Assembly: GCA_025699025.1 (NCBI GenBank)
Contig: JAILWJ010000002.1
Coordinates: forward strand, 248,001 to 312,000
Direction of reading: 5' to 3'
Source of the DNA: Nitrosarchaeum sp.
Lineage (GTDB): Archaea > Thermoproteota > Nitrososphaeria > Nitrososphaerales > Nitrosopumilaceae
Length of the DNA: 64,000 nucleotides
In this document: positions 15,824 to 24,892 of the stretch, in pieces
Position numbering within the stretch: position 1 is the stretch's first letter
Layout of the letters: every line of letters starts with the position of its first letter
Notes under the pieces: generated by a model
Told to the model about the DNA's origin: nothing
The model's input: only the letters and a program-made list of their open reading frames with translations
The model's database searches: none
Program-made: the position numbers and the translations under genes

Positions 15824-16075
15824 ATGACGGATTTTTCAATGAATGAAAAGATGACTATCGTTCAATATGCGATAAAAAAATATGAAAACGAGCAAACAGT
15901 GATTGAAAAGCTCCAGTCGATTCTATCTGAAAAAGACATTCAAAGAAGCATTGATACACTAATTGGCACTCAAAGGGTTAGACGAATTGGTCCTGAAGTA
16001 ATTCAAAACAACGAGAGCCACACGGAGATTCCTGACTTGCCTGATAATCTAAAACCAATTGTCGATGCGCTGTGA
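15824..16075 (+). CDS. Uncharacterised small helical protein
   Basis: 83 aa starting MTDFSMNEKM. The frame extends upstream without a stop but overlaps the thioredoxin-like gene, so ATG 15824 is chosen. Predicted mostly helical and charged (KKYENEQTVIEKLQSILSE), then basic RVRRIGPEVIQ and an acidic Pro-rich end. A short DNA-binding helix pair is possible but no family is recognised. Confidence 0.6.
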   Translation: MTDFSMNEKMTIVQYAIKKYENEQTVIEKLQSILSEKDIQRSIDTLIGTQRVRRIGPEVIQNNESHTEIPDLPDNLKPIVDAL

Positions 16076-16109
16076 CAAATTTTTTAAGCAGCTTTGATTT
16101 GATGATATC

Positions 16110-16562
16110 ATGAATTTAAGACAAGTTTTTCTTGCAAGCATTTTGGTAGTGTTGTTGTTCTCGCTTACTTCGACTTTTGCATTTGCACATCCTCACTCCG
16201 GTCAAGTGATGATAAATGGTCATACTCACAAGCCTCAAACTGAAACCATACCATTGGGTGGAAAATTAGGATTGGAAAAGACAACAATCTATTTCCACAC
16301 TCCTGAGAATAACAAGCTGCCATGGGGGTTTGTTGAGGGAAACATAGAAAATCATGTAGAGGGATACCCTGTAATCATCCAAATCTTCAAAGGTGGTGAT
16401 GCAGTTCATTTTGCTCAAACAAATGTGGAGGAAAATGGCGACTATGAGTATAGATTCAGGGTTCTCAACTCAGAGAACGGTCATGTGACAAAACTCTTTG
16501 AAGGCGACTATTTGGTAAAGATCTTCAAGGTTGTATACCTTGGCAACCTCGATAATATTTAG
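16110..16562 (+). CDS. Secreted or membrane-anchored protein of unknown function
   Basis: 150 aa with a clear signal sequence (residues 4-26, LASILVVLLFSLTSTFAFA) followed directly by a His-rich stretch (HPHSGQ, NGHTH). The rest reads as a beta-sandwich (strand-rich, YPVIIQIFKGG, GDYEYRFRVLN). A TATA-like box about 26 bp upstream gives a leaderless start. A His-rich mature N-terminus could bind copper; that is inference. Its stop overlaps by 4 bp the 3' end of the convergent radical SAM gene. Confidence 0.65.
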   Translation: MNLRQVFLASILVVLLFSLTSTFAFAHPHSGQVMINGHTHKPQTETIPLGGKLGLEKTTIYFHTPENNKLPWGFVEGNIENHVEGYPVIIQIFKGGDAVHFAQTNVEENGDYEYRFRVLNSENGHVTKLFEGDYLVKIFKVVYLGNLDNI

Positions 16563-17440
16563 AATCCTCGCAATCCCTGAGGACGCACCATCTCTGGGTG
16601 CTGTTTCATCCATTCTATTTTCTCTAGCATGGCTTGCTTGTCTTGAGGAAATGTTCCCTTGATTGTATACGCGTTTGAGCCGTGGTTTGCTCTAAAAACA
16701 ATCTCGTCTGTGGTCTCTATCTGGCTAATCAGATCATGAAGCTCCTCTAGTGCCTCATCGTCATTAATTCTAACAAACGGCTCGCCAAACTTGTCAAGAA
16801 ATTCCTGCTTTATTCCATTTTCTAAATAAAGGGTCAGCGCACCGACATAATTTGGAGAGCATGCGCTTATGACCTCGGCGGTTCCCCTGATGTGTTCCTT
16901 TGAATATGTTCTTCCACCCAGTCCTAGAATTATCATGCATGACATGATATATCCCGCATCTTTTGCTTTGTTGACTGACTTGATTATTGTTTTTGCAACA
17001 GCGCCCTTTGTGACTTTTTTTAAAATTATATCTGAGCCGCTTTCAATTCCCAGATACAGCATGTCTAGTCCTGCATCATACATCATCTTTAGCTCCTCAG
17101 GTGTTTTTTTCAAAATATTCATTGGCATTGCATAGCAAGATATTCTCTCAAGGCTGGGAAATTTTTCTCGCAAATATTTTAGAATCTTAACCATGTATTG
17201 TGTGTCCAGGTTCAACGCATCTCCGTCTGCCAGGAAAATCCTCCTTGTCTCTGGAAGGTGCCTTGCCATCAAGTCAATCTCCAGCTTGACTTCATCCCAC
17301 GGTCTTTCAGAGTATTCCTTTGATCTATACATGTCACAAAAAGAGCACTCATTAAAAGAGCAGCCCAGCGTCACTTGAAATATCAATGATCTGGCTTCAG
17401 ATGGCGGCCTGTATAGCGGAGCATCATAGTTTAGCATCAT
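16559..17440 (-). CDS. Radical SAM enzyme of unknown substrate
   Basis: 293 aa. The cluster motif is CSFNECSFC (Cys27, Cys32, Cys35; CX4CX2C), a variant of the usual CX3CX2C. Downstream are RIFLADGDALNL, YLGIESGSDIILKKVTKG (the SAM-binding GxE-like region) and a stretch MIILGLGGRTYSKEH typical of Elp3/HemN-like radical SAM proteins. No extra iron-sulfur domain at the C-terminus. The reaction is unknown. Confidence 0.8.
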   Translation of the reverse strand: MMLNYDAPLYRPPSEARSLIFQVTLGCSFNECSFCDMYRSKEYSERPWDEVKLEIDLMARHLPETRRIFLADGDALNLDTQYMVKILKYLREKFPSLERISCYAMPMNILKKTPEELKMMYDAGLDMLYLGIESGSDIILKKVTKGAVAKTIIKSVNKAKDAGYIMSCMIILGLGGRTYSKEHIRGTAEVISACSPNYVGALTLYLENGIKQEFLDKFGEPFVRINDDEALEELHDLISQIETTDEIVFRANHGSNAYTIKGTFPQDKQAMLEKIEWMKQHPEMVRPQGLRGF

Positions 17441-17538
17441 GTTGTTTCCATGGTAATATCATGACTATCTTTTTTATACTTTCTAATGTCAGATGATTCC
17501 AAAATACCTTTTAGTGCAGACATGCGAGAACATGATTT

Positions 17539-17841
17539 ATGGCAAATGATCCTGACGCCAAGAGATTATTGTGGTTTGTCTTTGCAGGCTCGCGTGGGGG
17601 ACTAAATCGCCTGAAAATCATAGTCATTCTAAAAAAAAGACCACAAAATACAAACCAACTTTCCAAAGAATTGGGCATGGATTACAAAGCCATCCAGCAT
17701 CACATTAGAGTCCTTGAGAAAAACAATCTGATTACCGGTGTCGGGGAAAAATATGGAATCATGTATTTTCCGTCTACTTTTTTACAAGTCAACATGGAGA
17801 CATTTGAAGAAATTGAAGGAAACTTGGATAAAAGTAAATAA
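17539..17841 (+). CDS. ArsR-like winged-helix DNA-binding protein
   Basis: 100 aa. After a conserved-looking lead (LLWFVFAGSRGGLNRLKII) comes the helix-turn-helix TNQLSKELGMDYKAIQHHIRVLEKNNLI and a short wing. This arrangement is common among small archaeal regulators. The adjacent membrane-protein genes downstream could be its targets; there is no direct evidence. Confidence 0.75.
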   Translation: MANDPDAKRLLWFVFAGSRGGLNRLKIIVILKKRPQNTNQLSKELGMDYKAIQHHIRVLEKNNLITGVGEKYGIMYFPSTFLQVNMETFEEIEGNLDKSK

Positions 17842-17866
17842 ACACTCAAGATGTGTTCATCACTAA

Positions 17867-18151
17867 ATGGAGTCTACATCTCTGGTATTGTCAGTAGTGT
17901 CTTTTGCAAACATGGCAGTTCTGGGAATTCTGATTTGCACCTTTGGAAAAATGTATGCAAAGACAAGAGCGCAGCTACCTCTTGGCATGATTGTTGTGGC
18001 AGGAATGTTGTTTCTGCACAACATAATCGGTGCACTGGCATATTTTTCCATGGACCAGTTATTCTCACATGAAATATTTCCATACATGCTTGGGGTTGGC
18101 ATAGCAGAGCTTGTAGGTCTGTTGATATTCTTAAAGATTGCACTTGACTAG
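17867..18151 (+). CDS. Small membrane protein, three TM segments
   Basis: 94 aa with hydrophobic helices at about 7-27, 39-59 and 72-92 and short polar loops. A TATA-like GTAAATAA about 28 bp before the ATG suggests a leaderless message separate from the upstream wHTH gene. No family recognised. Confidence 0.6.
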   Translation: MESTSLVLSVVSFANMAVLGILICTFGKMYAKTRAQLPLGMIVVAGMLFLHNIIGALAYFSMDQLFSHEIFPYMLGVGIAELVGLLIFLKIALD

Positions 18152-18188
18152 TCTTTAGTTTAATTGTGACAGGAAATTGTTCTTTCCT

Positions 18189-18641
18189 GTGGATCAAAAG
18201 TACGGTGAATATTTCAAACTAAACAAGAACATCATAATTGCTTTTACCTTATCAATTATATTCTCAGCAATAATTGCTCAGATGCTATCTGAACAGTCTG
18301 CCTATCTTAACACAACTTGGACTCTTGTTGCAGACTATGTGGTCTACTTTACAGCATTTGGCGGCCTGTACTATCTTGATAATCGCAAAAAATACTTGCT
18401 GCAGACAGGCAAGACTGACAAAGCACGACTCAGACGTGATCTGACCAAAATTGTCACCTCCCTTGGAGTTGCCGAAGTAATTTACACCATTGCCAGATGG
18501 CTTTTGCAGTATCACTTTCTTACAATGGAATATGATGCTTATCTGGCCTCCATACTGTCACAAATTATATCAACTATAATCTACATGATAGTAGTAAATC
18601 TGAGTGTAAAGATGACGAGGTTGTACAAAAATGCGAATTAA
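18189..18641 (+). CDS. Uncharacterised membrane protein, four TM segments
   Basis: 150 aa from a GTG at 18189, preferred over the upstream TTG because a TATA-like AGTTTAATT lies about 28 bp before it. Four hydrophobic helices with a basic cytoplasmic loop (DNRKKYLLQTGKTDKARLRRD). Its end overlaps the start of the RNase H-like gene by 11 bp, suggesting co-translation. Function unknown. Confidence 0.6.
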   Translation: MDQKYGEYFKLNKNIIIAFTLSIIFSAIIAQMLSEQSAYLNTTWTLVADYVVYFTAFGGLYYLDNRKKYLLQTGKTDKARLRRDLTKIVTSLGVAEVIYTIARWLLQYHFLTMEYDAYLASILSQIISTIIYMIVVNLSVKMTRLYKNAN

Positions 18642-18987
18642 TATCTATGTTGACGGCTCTGGTGGATCCAACGGCGGGTATGGGTTTTTTGTCAAGGAGA
18701 CAGGGGAGTCATTTTATGAAAAAAAGCCTGACATTACAAACAATCAGGCCGAATACATGGCAATAATATCGGCGCTAAAGAAGTTTGCAGGCTCTGAAAA
18801 TGAAATCGTACTGCTAAGCGACTCTAAAAATACTGTATCGCAACTAAACCATGAATTTGCAATAAACAATGAAAAACTGCGTGAACTGGCACGCGAAGCT
18901 TGGGCATTGATCGGAAAAATTTCAAACATTACAATATCCTGGATTCCAAGGAAGGAAAACCTTGCTGGAAAAATGCTTGGAAGCTGA
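18631..18987 (+). CDS. Ribonuclease HI-like protein lacking the last catalytic Asp
   Basis: 118 aa. The RNase H fold is clear: Asp8 in YVDGSGG, Glu41 in TNNQAEYMAI and Asp64 in LLSDSKN are the first three metal ligands. The C-terminal signature, usually REENxxAD, reads RKENLAGKML: Asn110 is present but residue 113 is Gly where the fourth acidic ligand is expected, and the protein ends five residues later. It may still cut RNA-DNA hybrids at reduced rate or have another role. Confidence 0.75.
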   Translation: MRINIYVDGSGGSNGGYGFFVKETGESFYEKKPDITNNQAEYMAIISALKKFAGSENEIVLLSDSKNTVSQLNHEFAINNEKLRELAREAWALIGKISNITISWIPRKENLAGKMLGS

Positions 18988-19040
18988 TCAGCTATCTATA
19001 TGAATAGCTTTATTATACAAAATTCTTAATCACCTCTTAG

Positions 19041-21137
19041 ATGGCAGAATCCGTCTTTTTATCACCAAAATCAATTGCAGTTATCGGCGCATCTGACAAG
19101 AGGGGAAGTGTTGGTGCAACTATTACATCAAATATCATGAACGGGTTTAAGGGAGTAGTATTTCCAATAAGCCCTACCAGGGAGACTGTATTTTACAAAA
19201 AAGCATACAAGAGCGTCTTGGATGTTCCAAAACCTATAGACCTTGCCGTTATTGTCATCAAAAACACGCTAGTTGCAGATGTCTTAGAAGAATGTGGAAA
19301 GAAAAAAGTAAAAGGAGTCATCATCATCACTGCAGGCTTTAAGGAAGTAGACGAGGAAGGCGCAAAGCGAGAACAGCAAATCAAAGACATTGCCAAAAAA
19401 TACAAAATCCAAATCATTGGTCCAAACTGTCTTGGAGTAATGAACCTTGATCCAAAGACAATGATGAACTCTACATTTCTCAAAGTTACGCCAAAGTCTG
19501 GCAAAATTGCCCTTGTATCGCAAAGCGGTGCAATATGTGCAGCACTGGTGGAAGATGCCAGTGCGCAAGGAATTGGATTCTCAGCTGTCGTCAGCCTGGG
19601 AAACAAGGCTGCAATGAGCGAGGTTGATGTTCTTAAGATGCTGGCAGAGCACAAACAGACGCAAGTGATAGTCATGTATCTTGAGGATATGGGGGATGGA
19701 CAGGAGTTCCTCAAGGTGTGCAAGAATATAACTAAAAAACTCAAAAAGCCAGTACTTGTTCTAAAATCAGGGCGAAGTCCGGAAGGTGCCAAGGCTGCAA
19801 TGTCTCACACTGGCGCATTGATGGGCTCTGATGAAATTTATGATGCACTGCTCAAACAGTCAGGTGCCATCCGAGTTGATACCATGGAGGAACTCTTTGA
19901 CTATGCTACGGCATTTTCAAAACAGCCGCTTCCGTCCGGAGGGGATCTCGTCATTGTATCTAATGCAGGAGGTCCTGCAATAATCTCAACTGATGCTTGC
20001 TCTAAGATGAAGATAAAGATGGCAAACATTGACTCCATACGACCAAAGATTGACAGCGTCATTCCTCCGTGGGGGAGCTCTAGGAATCCAGTCGACATTG
20101 TAGGAGATGCTGATTTTAATCGATTTAGAAATGTCTTGGATCGCGTCCTTGCACATCCAAAAGTAGGCTCTGTAATCTCAATGTGCACTCCCTCAGGCAC
20201 TCTAGACTATGACAAGCTTGCCGAAGTGATTGTAGAGATGTCAAAAAAACACAAAAAGACAATGCTTGCAAGCTTGATGGGTCTTGATGAAGGAATTACA
20301 AACAGGGAAATTTTAGCTAAAGGTGACGTACCTTATTACAATTATGCAGAAGGCGCAATCAGGACCTTGGCTGCAATGATCAAATTCTCAAACTGGATAA
20401 AATCCCCCGAAGGCAGGATTCAACAATTCAAAGTAAACAAAGCTGCAGCAAAAAAAGTCTTTGACAAAGTCAAAAAAGAAAAGAGGCCCAACTTGCTTGA
20501 GGAGGAGGGTCAGGAAATTCTTCGCGCATATGGTTTGCCACTGCCCAAGAGCACACTTGCAAAAACCGAAGACGAGGCAGTAAAGGCCGCAAAGAAAATC
20601 GGATATCCTGTTGTAATGAAGATTGCCTCGCCACAGATTGTCCACAAATCTGATGCAGGCGGCGTCAAAGTCAACCTTACAAATGACGATTCAATAAGGG
20701 ATGCCTTTAAGACCATACTCAAGAATGCAAAAAAGTACAATAAGGATGCCGAGATCAAAGGAGTCTTAATTGTCGAGATGGTCAAGGGTGGCAAAGAGAT
20801 GATTATAGGCTCAAAACTAGAGCCTGGATTTGGTTCTGTGATAATGCTTGGAATGGGGGGAATCTATGTCGAAGTTCTAAAAGATGTCACATTCAAGCTT
20901 ACCCCGGTAACTGACAAGGAAGCAGATGACATGATTAGTTCAATCAAAACACAAAAGCTTCTCCAGGGCGTAAGGGGAGAAAAACCGTCAGACATCACAA
21001 GACTTTCTGAATGCATCCAAAGACTATCACAGCTTGTGTCTGACTTTGAAGAAATAAAGGAGCTTGACATGAACCCTGTACTGGTATTGGAGAAGGGCAA
21101 GGGATGCAAAATTCTAGATGTTAGAATTGGCCTCTGA
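19041..21137 (+). CDS. 4-Hydroxybutyrate-CoA ligase (ADP-forming), acetyl-CoA synthetase (NDP-forming) family
   Basis: Activates an acid to its CoA ester with ATP, releasing ADP and Pi. 698 aa in one chain: CoA-binding domain (AVIGASDKRGSVGAT, about 13-27), succinyl-CoA synthetase-like alpha/ligase domains (SQSGAICAALVEDA about 159; MSHTGALMGSDEIYDALLKQSG about 253, with the expected phospho-His region), and a C-terminal ATP-grasp domain from about 480 (VMKIASPQIVHKSDAGGVK). The neighbour is 4-hydroxybutyryl-CoA dehydratase; in Nitrosopumilus maritimus the same pair (Nmar_0206-0207) carries out this step. A 3-hydroxypropionate-specific paralogue exists in that lineage, so the substrate is assigned by context. 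Confidence 0.85.
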   Translation: MAESVFLSPKSIAVIGASDKRGSVGATITSNIMNGFKGVVFPISPTRETVFYKKAYKSVLDVPKPIDLAVIVIKNTLVADVLEECGKKKVKGVIIITAGFKEVDEEGAKREQQIKDIAKKYKIQIIGPNCLGVMNLDPKTMMNSTFLKVTPKSGKIALVSQSGAICAALVEDASAQGIGFSAVVSLGNKAAMSEVDVLKMLAEHKQTQVIVMYLEDMGDGQEFLKVCKNITKKLKKPVLVLKSGRSPEGAKAAMSHTGALMGSDEIYDALLKQSGAIRVDTMEELFDYATAFSKQPLPSGGDLVIVSNAGGPAIISTDACSKMKIKMANIDSIRPKIDSVIPPWGSSRNPVDIVGDADFNRFRNVLDRVLAHPKVGSVISMCTPSGTLDYDKLAEVIVEMSKKHKKTMLASLMGLDEGITNREILAKGDVPYYNYAEGAIRTLAAMIKFSNWIKSPEGRIQQFKVNKAAAKKVFDKVKKEKRPNLLEEEGQEILRAYGLPLPKSTLAKTEDEAVKAAKKIGYPVVMKIASPQIVHKSDAGGVKVNLTNDDSIRDAFKTILKNAKKYNKDAEIKGVLIVEMVKGGKEMIIGSKLEPGFGSVIMLGMGGIYVEVLKDVTFKLTPVTDKEADDMISSIKTQKLLQGVRGEKPSDITRLSECIQRLSQLVSDFEEIKELDMNPVLVLEKGKGCKILDVRIGL

Positions 21138-21177
21138 TCGCGATTCATTCCTGAATTTCTCTTGTTATTAATCTAGA

Positions 21178-21187
21178 ATATTTATAC
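21178..21187 (+). promoter_or_regulatory. TATA box of the 4-hydroxybutyryl-CoA dehydratase gene
   Basis: ATATTTATAC is centred 25 bp before the ATG at 21208, predicting a transcript that starts at or next to the start codon. A GAGGGA at 21194-21199 could act as ribosome-binding site only if transcription began further upstream. The gene therefore has a promoter of its own despite following the CoA ligase. Confidence 0.6.
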
Positions 21188-21207
21188 AACCTTGAGGGAA
21201 ATCAATC

Positions 21208-22740
21208 ATGGCAAATGTTGAGAGTTTTAAGACCATCAGAACAGGCGAAGATTACATTCAGAGCCTTCGTGGTCGAGACCTCAAAGTATACTTGTTTGGC
21301 GAATTAATCAAAGAGCCAGTTGATCATCCTATTATTAGACCATCCATTAATGCAGTGGCTGAAACTTATGACTTGGCAGTTAGAGAGGAGGCACTTGCAT
21401 CTGCAAAATCATCCATTACTGGATTGCAGGTAAATAGATTCTTGCACATTGCAGAGAGTGCCGAAGATCTGGTCTTGCAAAACAAGATGCAGAGAAAACT
21501 CGGGCAAAACACCGGTACATGCTTTCAGCGATGCGTAGGAATGGATGCCCTAAACTCATTGCATTCAACAACATTTGAGATTGATGAAAAATACGGGACA
21601 AAGTACCATCAACGATTCTTGGACTTTGTCAAGATGGTTCAAAAAGAGAACCTCGTTATTGGTGGCGCCATGACTGATCCTAAAGGCGACAGGAGCAAAG
21701 GCCCCTCAGAGCAAGACGATCCTGACTTGTTTACACGAGTTGTAGACAAGGACGAAAAAGGAATCTATGTCTCAGGTGCAAAGGCGCACCAGACAGGATG
21801 CATCAACTCCCACTGGATTATTCTAATGCCTACAATCAGACTTACAGATGCTGACAAAGACTGGGCAGTTGTAGGCGCAATTCCTGCTGATGCAAAGGGT
21901 GTCACTTACATTTACGGCAGGCAATCATGCGACACAAGAAGCATGGAGGAAGGCGACATTGATGCAGGCAATGCAAAGTATGGCGGCCAGGAGGCCCTGA
22001 TAATCTTAGACAGAGTGTTCATCCCATGGGATAAAGTATTCATGTATGGCGAATACGAGTTTGCATCCATGCTTGTAGAAAGATTCACCTGCTATCACAG
22101 AAGGAGCTATGTTTGCAAGACCGGGCTTGGCGATGTCCTAATTGGCGCTGCCGCAACGATTGCAGATTATAACGGAATTCCAAATGTTTCTCACATCAAA
22201 GACAAGATTGTAGAGATGACCCACCTTAATGAGACTATATTTGCAGCAGGTATTGCATCATCATTTCAGGGACATCCGATGAAGTCAGGCGTTTACCTTA
22301 ATGATGACATGCTTGCCCAAGTCTGCAAACATAACGTGACTAGATTCCCATATGAAATCAGCAGGCTGGCACAAGACATTGCAGGCGGACTGGTAGTTAC
22401 ATTGCCATCTGAGAAAGATTTCAGGCATCCCGAAGCCGGTCCATTGCTAAAGAAATACCTTGCAGGAAGAAAAGGAGCTGATGTGGAAAACAGAATGAGA
22501 ATTCTCAGGCTGATTGAAAACATGACTCTGGGAAGAAATGCAGTTGGATACCTTACAGAGTCTATGCATGGCGCAGGATCTCCTCAGGCCCAGAGAATTC
22601 AGATTCAAAGACAGATGCAGATTGGATACAAAAAGAACCTTGCCAAGAACCTGGCTGGAATCAAAAATGATTTAGAAGAGCCCAGAGAGTCCTCTGAATA
22701 CTTCAAGCGTGTATTCAAAACCCGAGATTCTGTTCTATAG
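21208..22740 (+). CDS. abfD: 4-Hydroxybutyryl-CoA dehydratase
   Basis: Converts 4-hydroxybutyryl-CoA to crotonyl-CoA by a radical mechanism using a [4Fe-4S] cluster and FAD; key enzyme of the 3HP/4HB cycle. 510 aa, the family length. Cluster ligands can be placed at Cys105 and Cys109 (GTCFQRCVG, spacing as in the Clostridium enzyme Cys99/Cys103), His297 and Cys303 (HRRSYVCKTG; one residue closer than His292/Cys299 in the clostridial enzyme). Also visible are GGAMTDPKGDRSKGPSEQ and KAHQTGCINSHW in the substrate/FAD region. Confidence 0.96.
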   Translation: MANVESFKTIRTGEDYIQSLRGRDLKVYLFGELIKEPVDHPIIRPSINAVAETYDLAVREEALASAKSSITGLQVNRFLHIAESAEDLVLQNKMQRKLGQNTGTCFQRCVGMDALNSLHSTTFEIDEKYGTKYHQRFLDFVKMVQKENLVIGGAMTDPKGDRSKGPSEQDDPDLFTRVVDKDEKGIYVSGAKAHQTGCINSHWIILMPTIRLTDADKDWAVVGAIPADAKGVTYIYGRQSCDTRSMEEGDIDAGNAKYGGQEALIILDRVFIPWDKVFMYGEYEFASMLVERFTCYHRRSYVCKTGLGDVLIGAAATIADYNGIPNVSHIKDKIVEMTHLNETIFAAGIASSFQGHPMKSGVYLNDDMLAQVCKHNVTRFPYEISRLAQDIAGGLVVTLPSEKDFRHPEAGPLLKKYLAGRKGADVENRMRILRLIENMTLGRNAVGYLTESMHGAGSPQAQRIQIQRQMQIGYKKNLAKNLAGIKNDLEEPRESSEYFKRVFKTRDSVL

Positions 22741-22748
22741 TTTGTTTT

Positions 22749-22880
22749 TTAGCATATAATTTCTACCTGCTTGATAAATGATGCTACTCTTGGGACTGAG
22801 AATTTCTCAGGATCCTTTTTTAGTTTAAATCGCGTAATTATGCCACAATGCAAACAGGACGATCTGGTGCATTCATCCAT
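22749..22880 (-). CDS. Zinc-finger-like microprotein, 43 aa
   Basis: Begins MDECTRSSCLHCGIITRF, so three or four Cys and a His lie in the first 13 residues, followed by a basic linker (KLKKDPEKF) and SVPRVASFIKQVEIIC. It lies 29 bp downstream of the signal peptidase gene on the same strand. The C-terminal Cys could complete the zinc site. No family recognised. Confidence 0.5.
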   Translation of the reverse strand: MDECTRSSCLHCGIITRFKLKKDPEKFSVPRVASFIKQVEIIC

Positions 22881-22909
22881 GCAGTATGTGAACCTGTTTG
22901 CTTGATGAA

Positions 22910-23584
22910 TCACTCTTTATCTTTTTCAGGTTCCTTTGGCTCTTGAGAATTTGTATCTAAACTCTCATCATGTTTGGAATATTCATCGTCTTTTTTGAGC
23001 GTCTCCAAACCCGGAATCTCTACTGATGATTCTTTTGATTCACTTTTGGGTCCAAACGGATCTTCCAAAGTCAGTTCCTTTTCTCTCTTCTTTTTTACCA
23101 TCTGCTTTACAATCATTATCCCTACAACGATTGCAATTATGATATAGTTAGTTGGTGGCTTGAGAATCTGCGTGACATATCCTATTTGCGGAATTACATA
23201 TGCTACCTTTCCAATGTACTCCTCTTCTGTAATGGGAAAGTCTGTTCCTGGAATTGATGCTGGATTTGCGTCTCCTTTTGTTCTTAATGTTCTTGGGTCA
23301 TCATCAATTATTGATGCCACCCTGTGAACAATCACCCTGTTATGATCAGATGGGCGGTCAAATACGATGATATCGCCTACCTGAATGTTCTCAAATGGTT
23401 CGTGTCCTTGTACAATTAGAACATCATATACTAGCAGCTCTGGGATCATGCTGCCGCTTGCAACCACATAAAACGGATTCTGAGTTCCAAATGCCACCTG
23501 CAAGCCAATCCAAATCACGACCACGCCTACTGCTACAATTAGTATGTCCTTGATGACTCCCTTTGAGATAGAACTCTTAGCCAA
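22910..23584 (-). CDS. Signal peptidase I, archaeal type
   Basis: Cleaves signal peptides on the outer face of the membrane. 224 aa: N-terminal TM helix (about 11-31), catalytic Ser45 in SGSMIPE, His87 in VIVHRV replacing the Lys general base of bacterial enzymes, and the TKGDANP segment (Asp near 113) expected in archaeal/ER-type enzymes. A second TM helix (about 150-170) is followed by a highly charged 55-residue tail (Glu/Lys/Ser-rich), longer than usual. Confidence 0.9.
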   Translation of the reverse strand: MAKSSISKGVIKDILIVAVGVVVIWIGLQVAFGTQNPFYVVASGSMIPELLVYDVLIVQGHEPFENIQVGDIIVFDRPSDHNRVIVHRVASIIDDDPRTLRTKGDANPASIPGTDFPITEEEYIGKVAYVIPQIGYVTQILKPPTNYIIIAIVVGIMIVKQMVKKKREKELTLEDPFGPKSESKESSVEIPGLETLKKDDEYSKHDESLDTNSQEPKEPEKDKE

Positions 23585-23620
23585 TCATTTCATCGCCTAT
23601 TTTGCCATTGATTAAATTTA

Positions 23621-24376
23621 CTAACTAATCTTTGTACCGCACTCTTCACAGAACTTGGAGCCGTCTTTATTTGAAAATCCGCAACTTGGACATTTTCCTG
23701 GTTGATCTTGAGTGGGTACGTTGGGGCTTCCTAATAGAATTATTTCTCCTACTTTTCTGATGCTGTTCCAAGGAATGCTGCCTTCAGTTCCGTCATTTTT
23801 TATAATTAGCAATACTACTGATTGATTGGAATCGATTCCAACCTGCTTTGCAGTTCCAATCTTCTTTGCATTTTCATCATACACTGCCAGTCCCTCAATG
23901 GAGCTAATAGATCCTGTCTGCGTGACTTGAGTTGGTGCTGGTTGTGATGGTGTGGTTGTCTGTGGTGATGCAGGTTGCGGAATTTGTTGAGTTGTTTGTG
24001 GCTTGACTGTCTGGGCAGTTTCCAATGGCTTTGCATTTCCAATCTCGCCTGCCTCATTTTGTTTTTTAAATTGTCTGTATTCTGCTATAGTTGAATTACA
24101 TGCAGAACAAATGTACTGGCCTTTTTCTGCCAAGATCAAATTCTCTGCGACTTCTTCATTTGGATTTTCAAATTCGATTTTTGGTGCGCCTTCAAATTCT
24201 TTTTCACAGGTATTGCAAAAATGCTTTGTAATCTTTGAATTTTCAAGTCTTCCAATCGGTGCCAAGAAAAGATCCGGACCGCCCAAGTTCCCTTTCATTT
24301 GTTGTTCGTCAGTAACATTGGCCATGACATAGCCCCCAGAACCCCTTAATTTTTTGAGTCTAAGCTCGGCACTCAT
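23621..24376 (-). CDS. PRC-barrel protein with two zinc ribbons
   Basis: 251 aa. A first zinc site is formed by CNTCEKEF (about 55) and ICSAC (about 92). A Pro/Gln/Thr-rich linker (about 118-155) leads to a PRC-barrel-like domain (GLAVYDENAKKIGTAKQVG, then GSIPWNSIRKVGEIILLG). The C-terminus is a classic double-CXXC ribbon (CPSCGFSNKDGSKFCEECG). A TATA-like TTAAAT 26 bp before the ATG at 24376 supports this start over ATG 24325. It probably recognises proteins or RNA via its ribbons; unknown role. Confidence 0.7.
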   Translation of the reverse strand: MSAELRLKKLRGSGGYVMANVTDEQQMKGNLGGPDLFLAPIGRLENSKITKHFCNTCEKEFEGAPKIEFENPNEEVAENLILAEKGQYICSACNSTIAEYRQFKKQNEAGEIGNAKPLETAQTVKPQTTQQIPQPASPQTTTPSQPAPTQVTQTGSISSIEGLAVYDENAKKIGTAKQVGIDSNQSVVLLIIKNDGTEGSIPWNSIRKVGEIILLGSPNVPTQDQPGKCPSCGFSNKDGSKFCEECGTKIS

Positions 24377-24500
24377 AATTCTGTTTTACCAAAATGTCAT
24401 TTAAGTATGTATCACTGAATCATGCATGCAATCTTTCCCAAAAAACACGGTGGAGATTTCGGTGAACCTTTTTAGGTATGGTAAATAAATTATCAATGAA

Positions 24501-24827
24501 ATGGGAATTACACAAATTTCAGATGCAAAATCGTGGGAAATCGACGTCATCAACTCTGACGTACCTGTATTTGTTGACTTTTGGGCCGAATGGTGTGGTC
24601 CGTGCAGAATGGTTGGCCCTGTAGTCGAAGAGCTGGCAAGTGACTATGAAGGCAAAGTCAAATTTGTCAAGGTCAACGTTGATGAAGCCAACGAATTAGC
24701 ATCAAAATACAATGTCTTTAGTATTCCAACCCTAGTTCTCCTTAACAAAGGTGAAATTATAGCCCAGCAAGTTGGTGCCGCATCTAAAGAATCATACAAA
24801 AATATGATTGATAGAGCACTTGCATAA
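24501..24827 (+). CDS. trxA: Thioredoxin
   Basis: 108 aa, canonical single-domain thioredoxin: FWAEWCGPCRM with Cys32 and Cys35, KVNVDEANELASKYNVFSIPTLVL with the cis-Pro after Ile, and the C-terminal helix. Reduces protein disulfides; a candidate electron donor to the thioredoxin-type ArsC. A TATA-like GTAAATAAATTA precedes the ATG. An out-of-frame ATG at 24496 is ignored. Confidence 0.93.
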   Translation: MGITQISDAKSWEIDVINSDVPVFVDFWAEWCGPCRMVGPVVEELASDYEGKVKFVKVNVDEANELASKYNVFSIPTLVLLNKGEIIAQQVGAASKESYKNMIDRALA

Positions 24828-24892
24828 ACTCTACACGTTCTTCTCTTTTTTGATCCTAAAGTAATTAATATTCCAAAAGCGGTAGGTTTGTC

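Noticed and set aside
19193-21148. Minus-strand frames of 85-199 codons opposite the CoA ligase
   Set aside because: Long but antisense to a conserved 698-aa enzyme; Ser/Thr/Pro-rich translations without domain signals.
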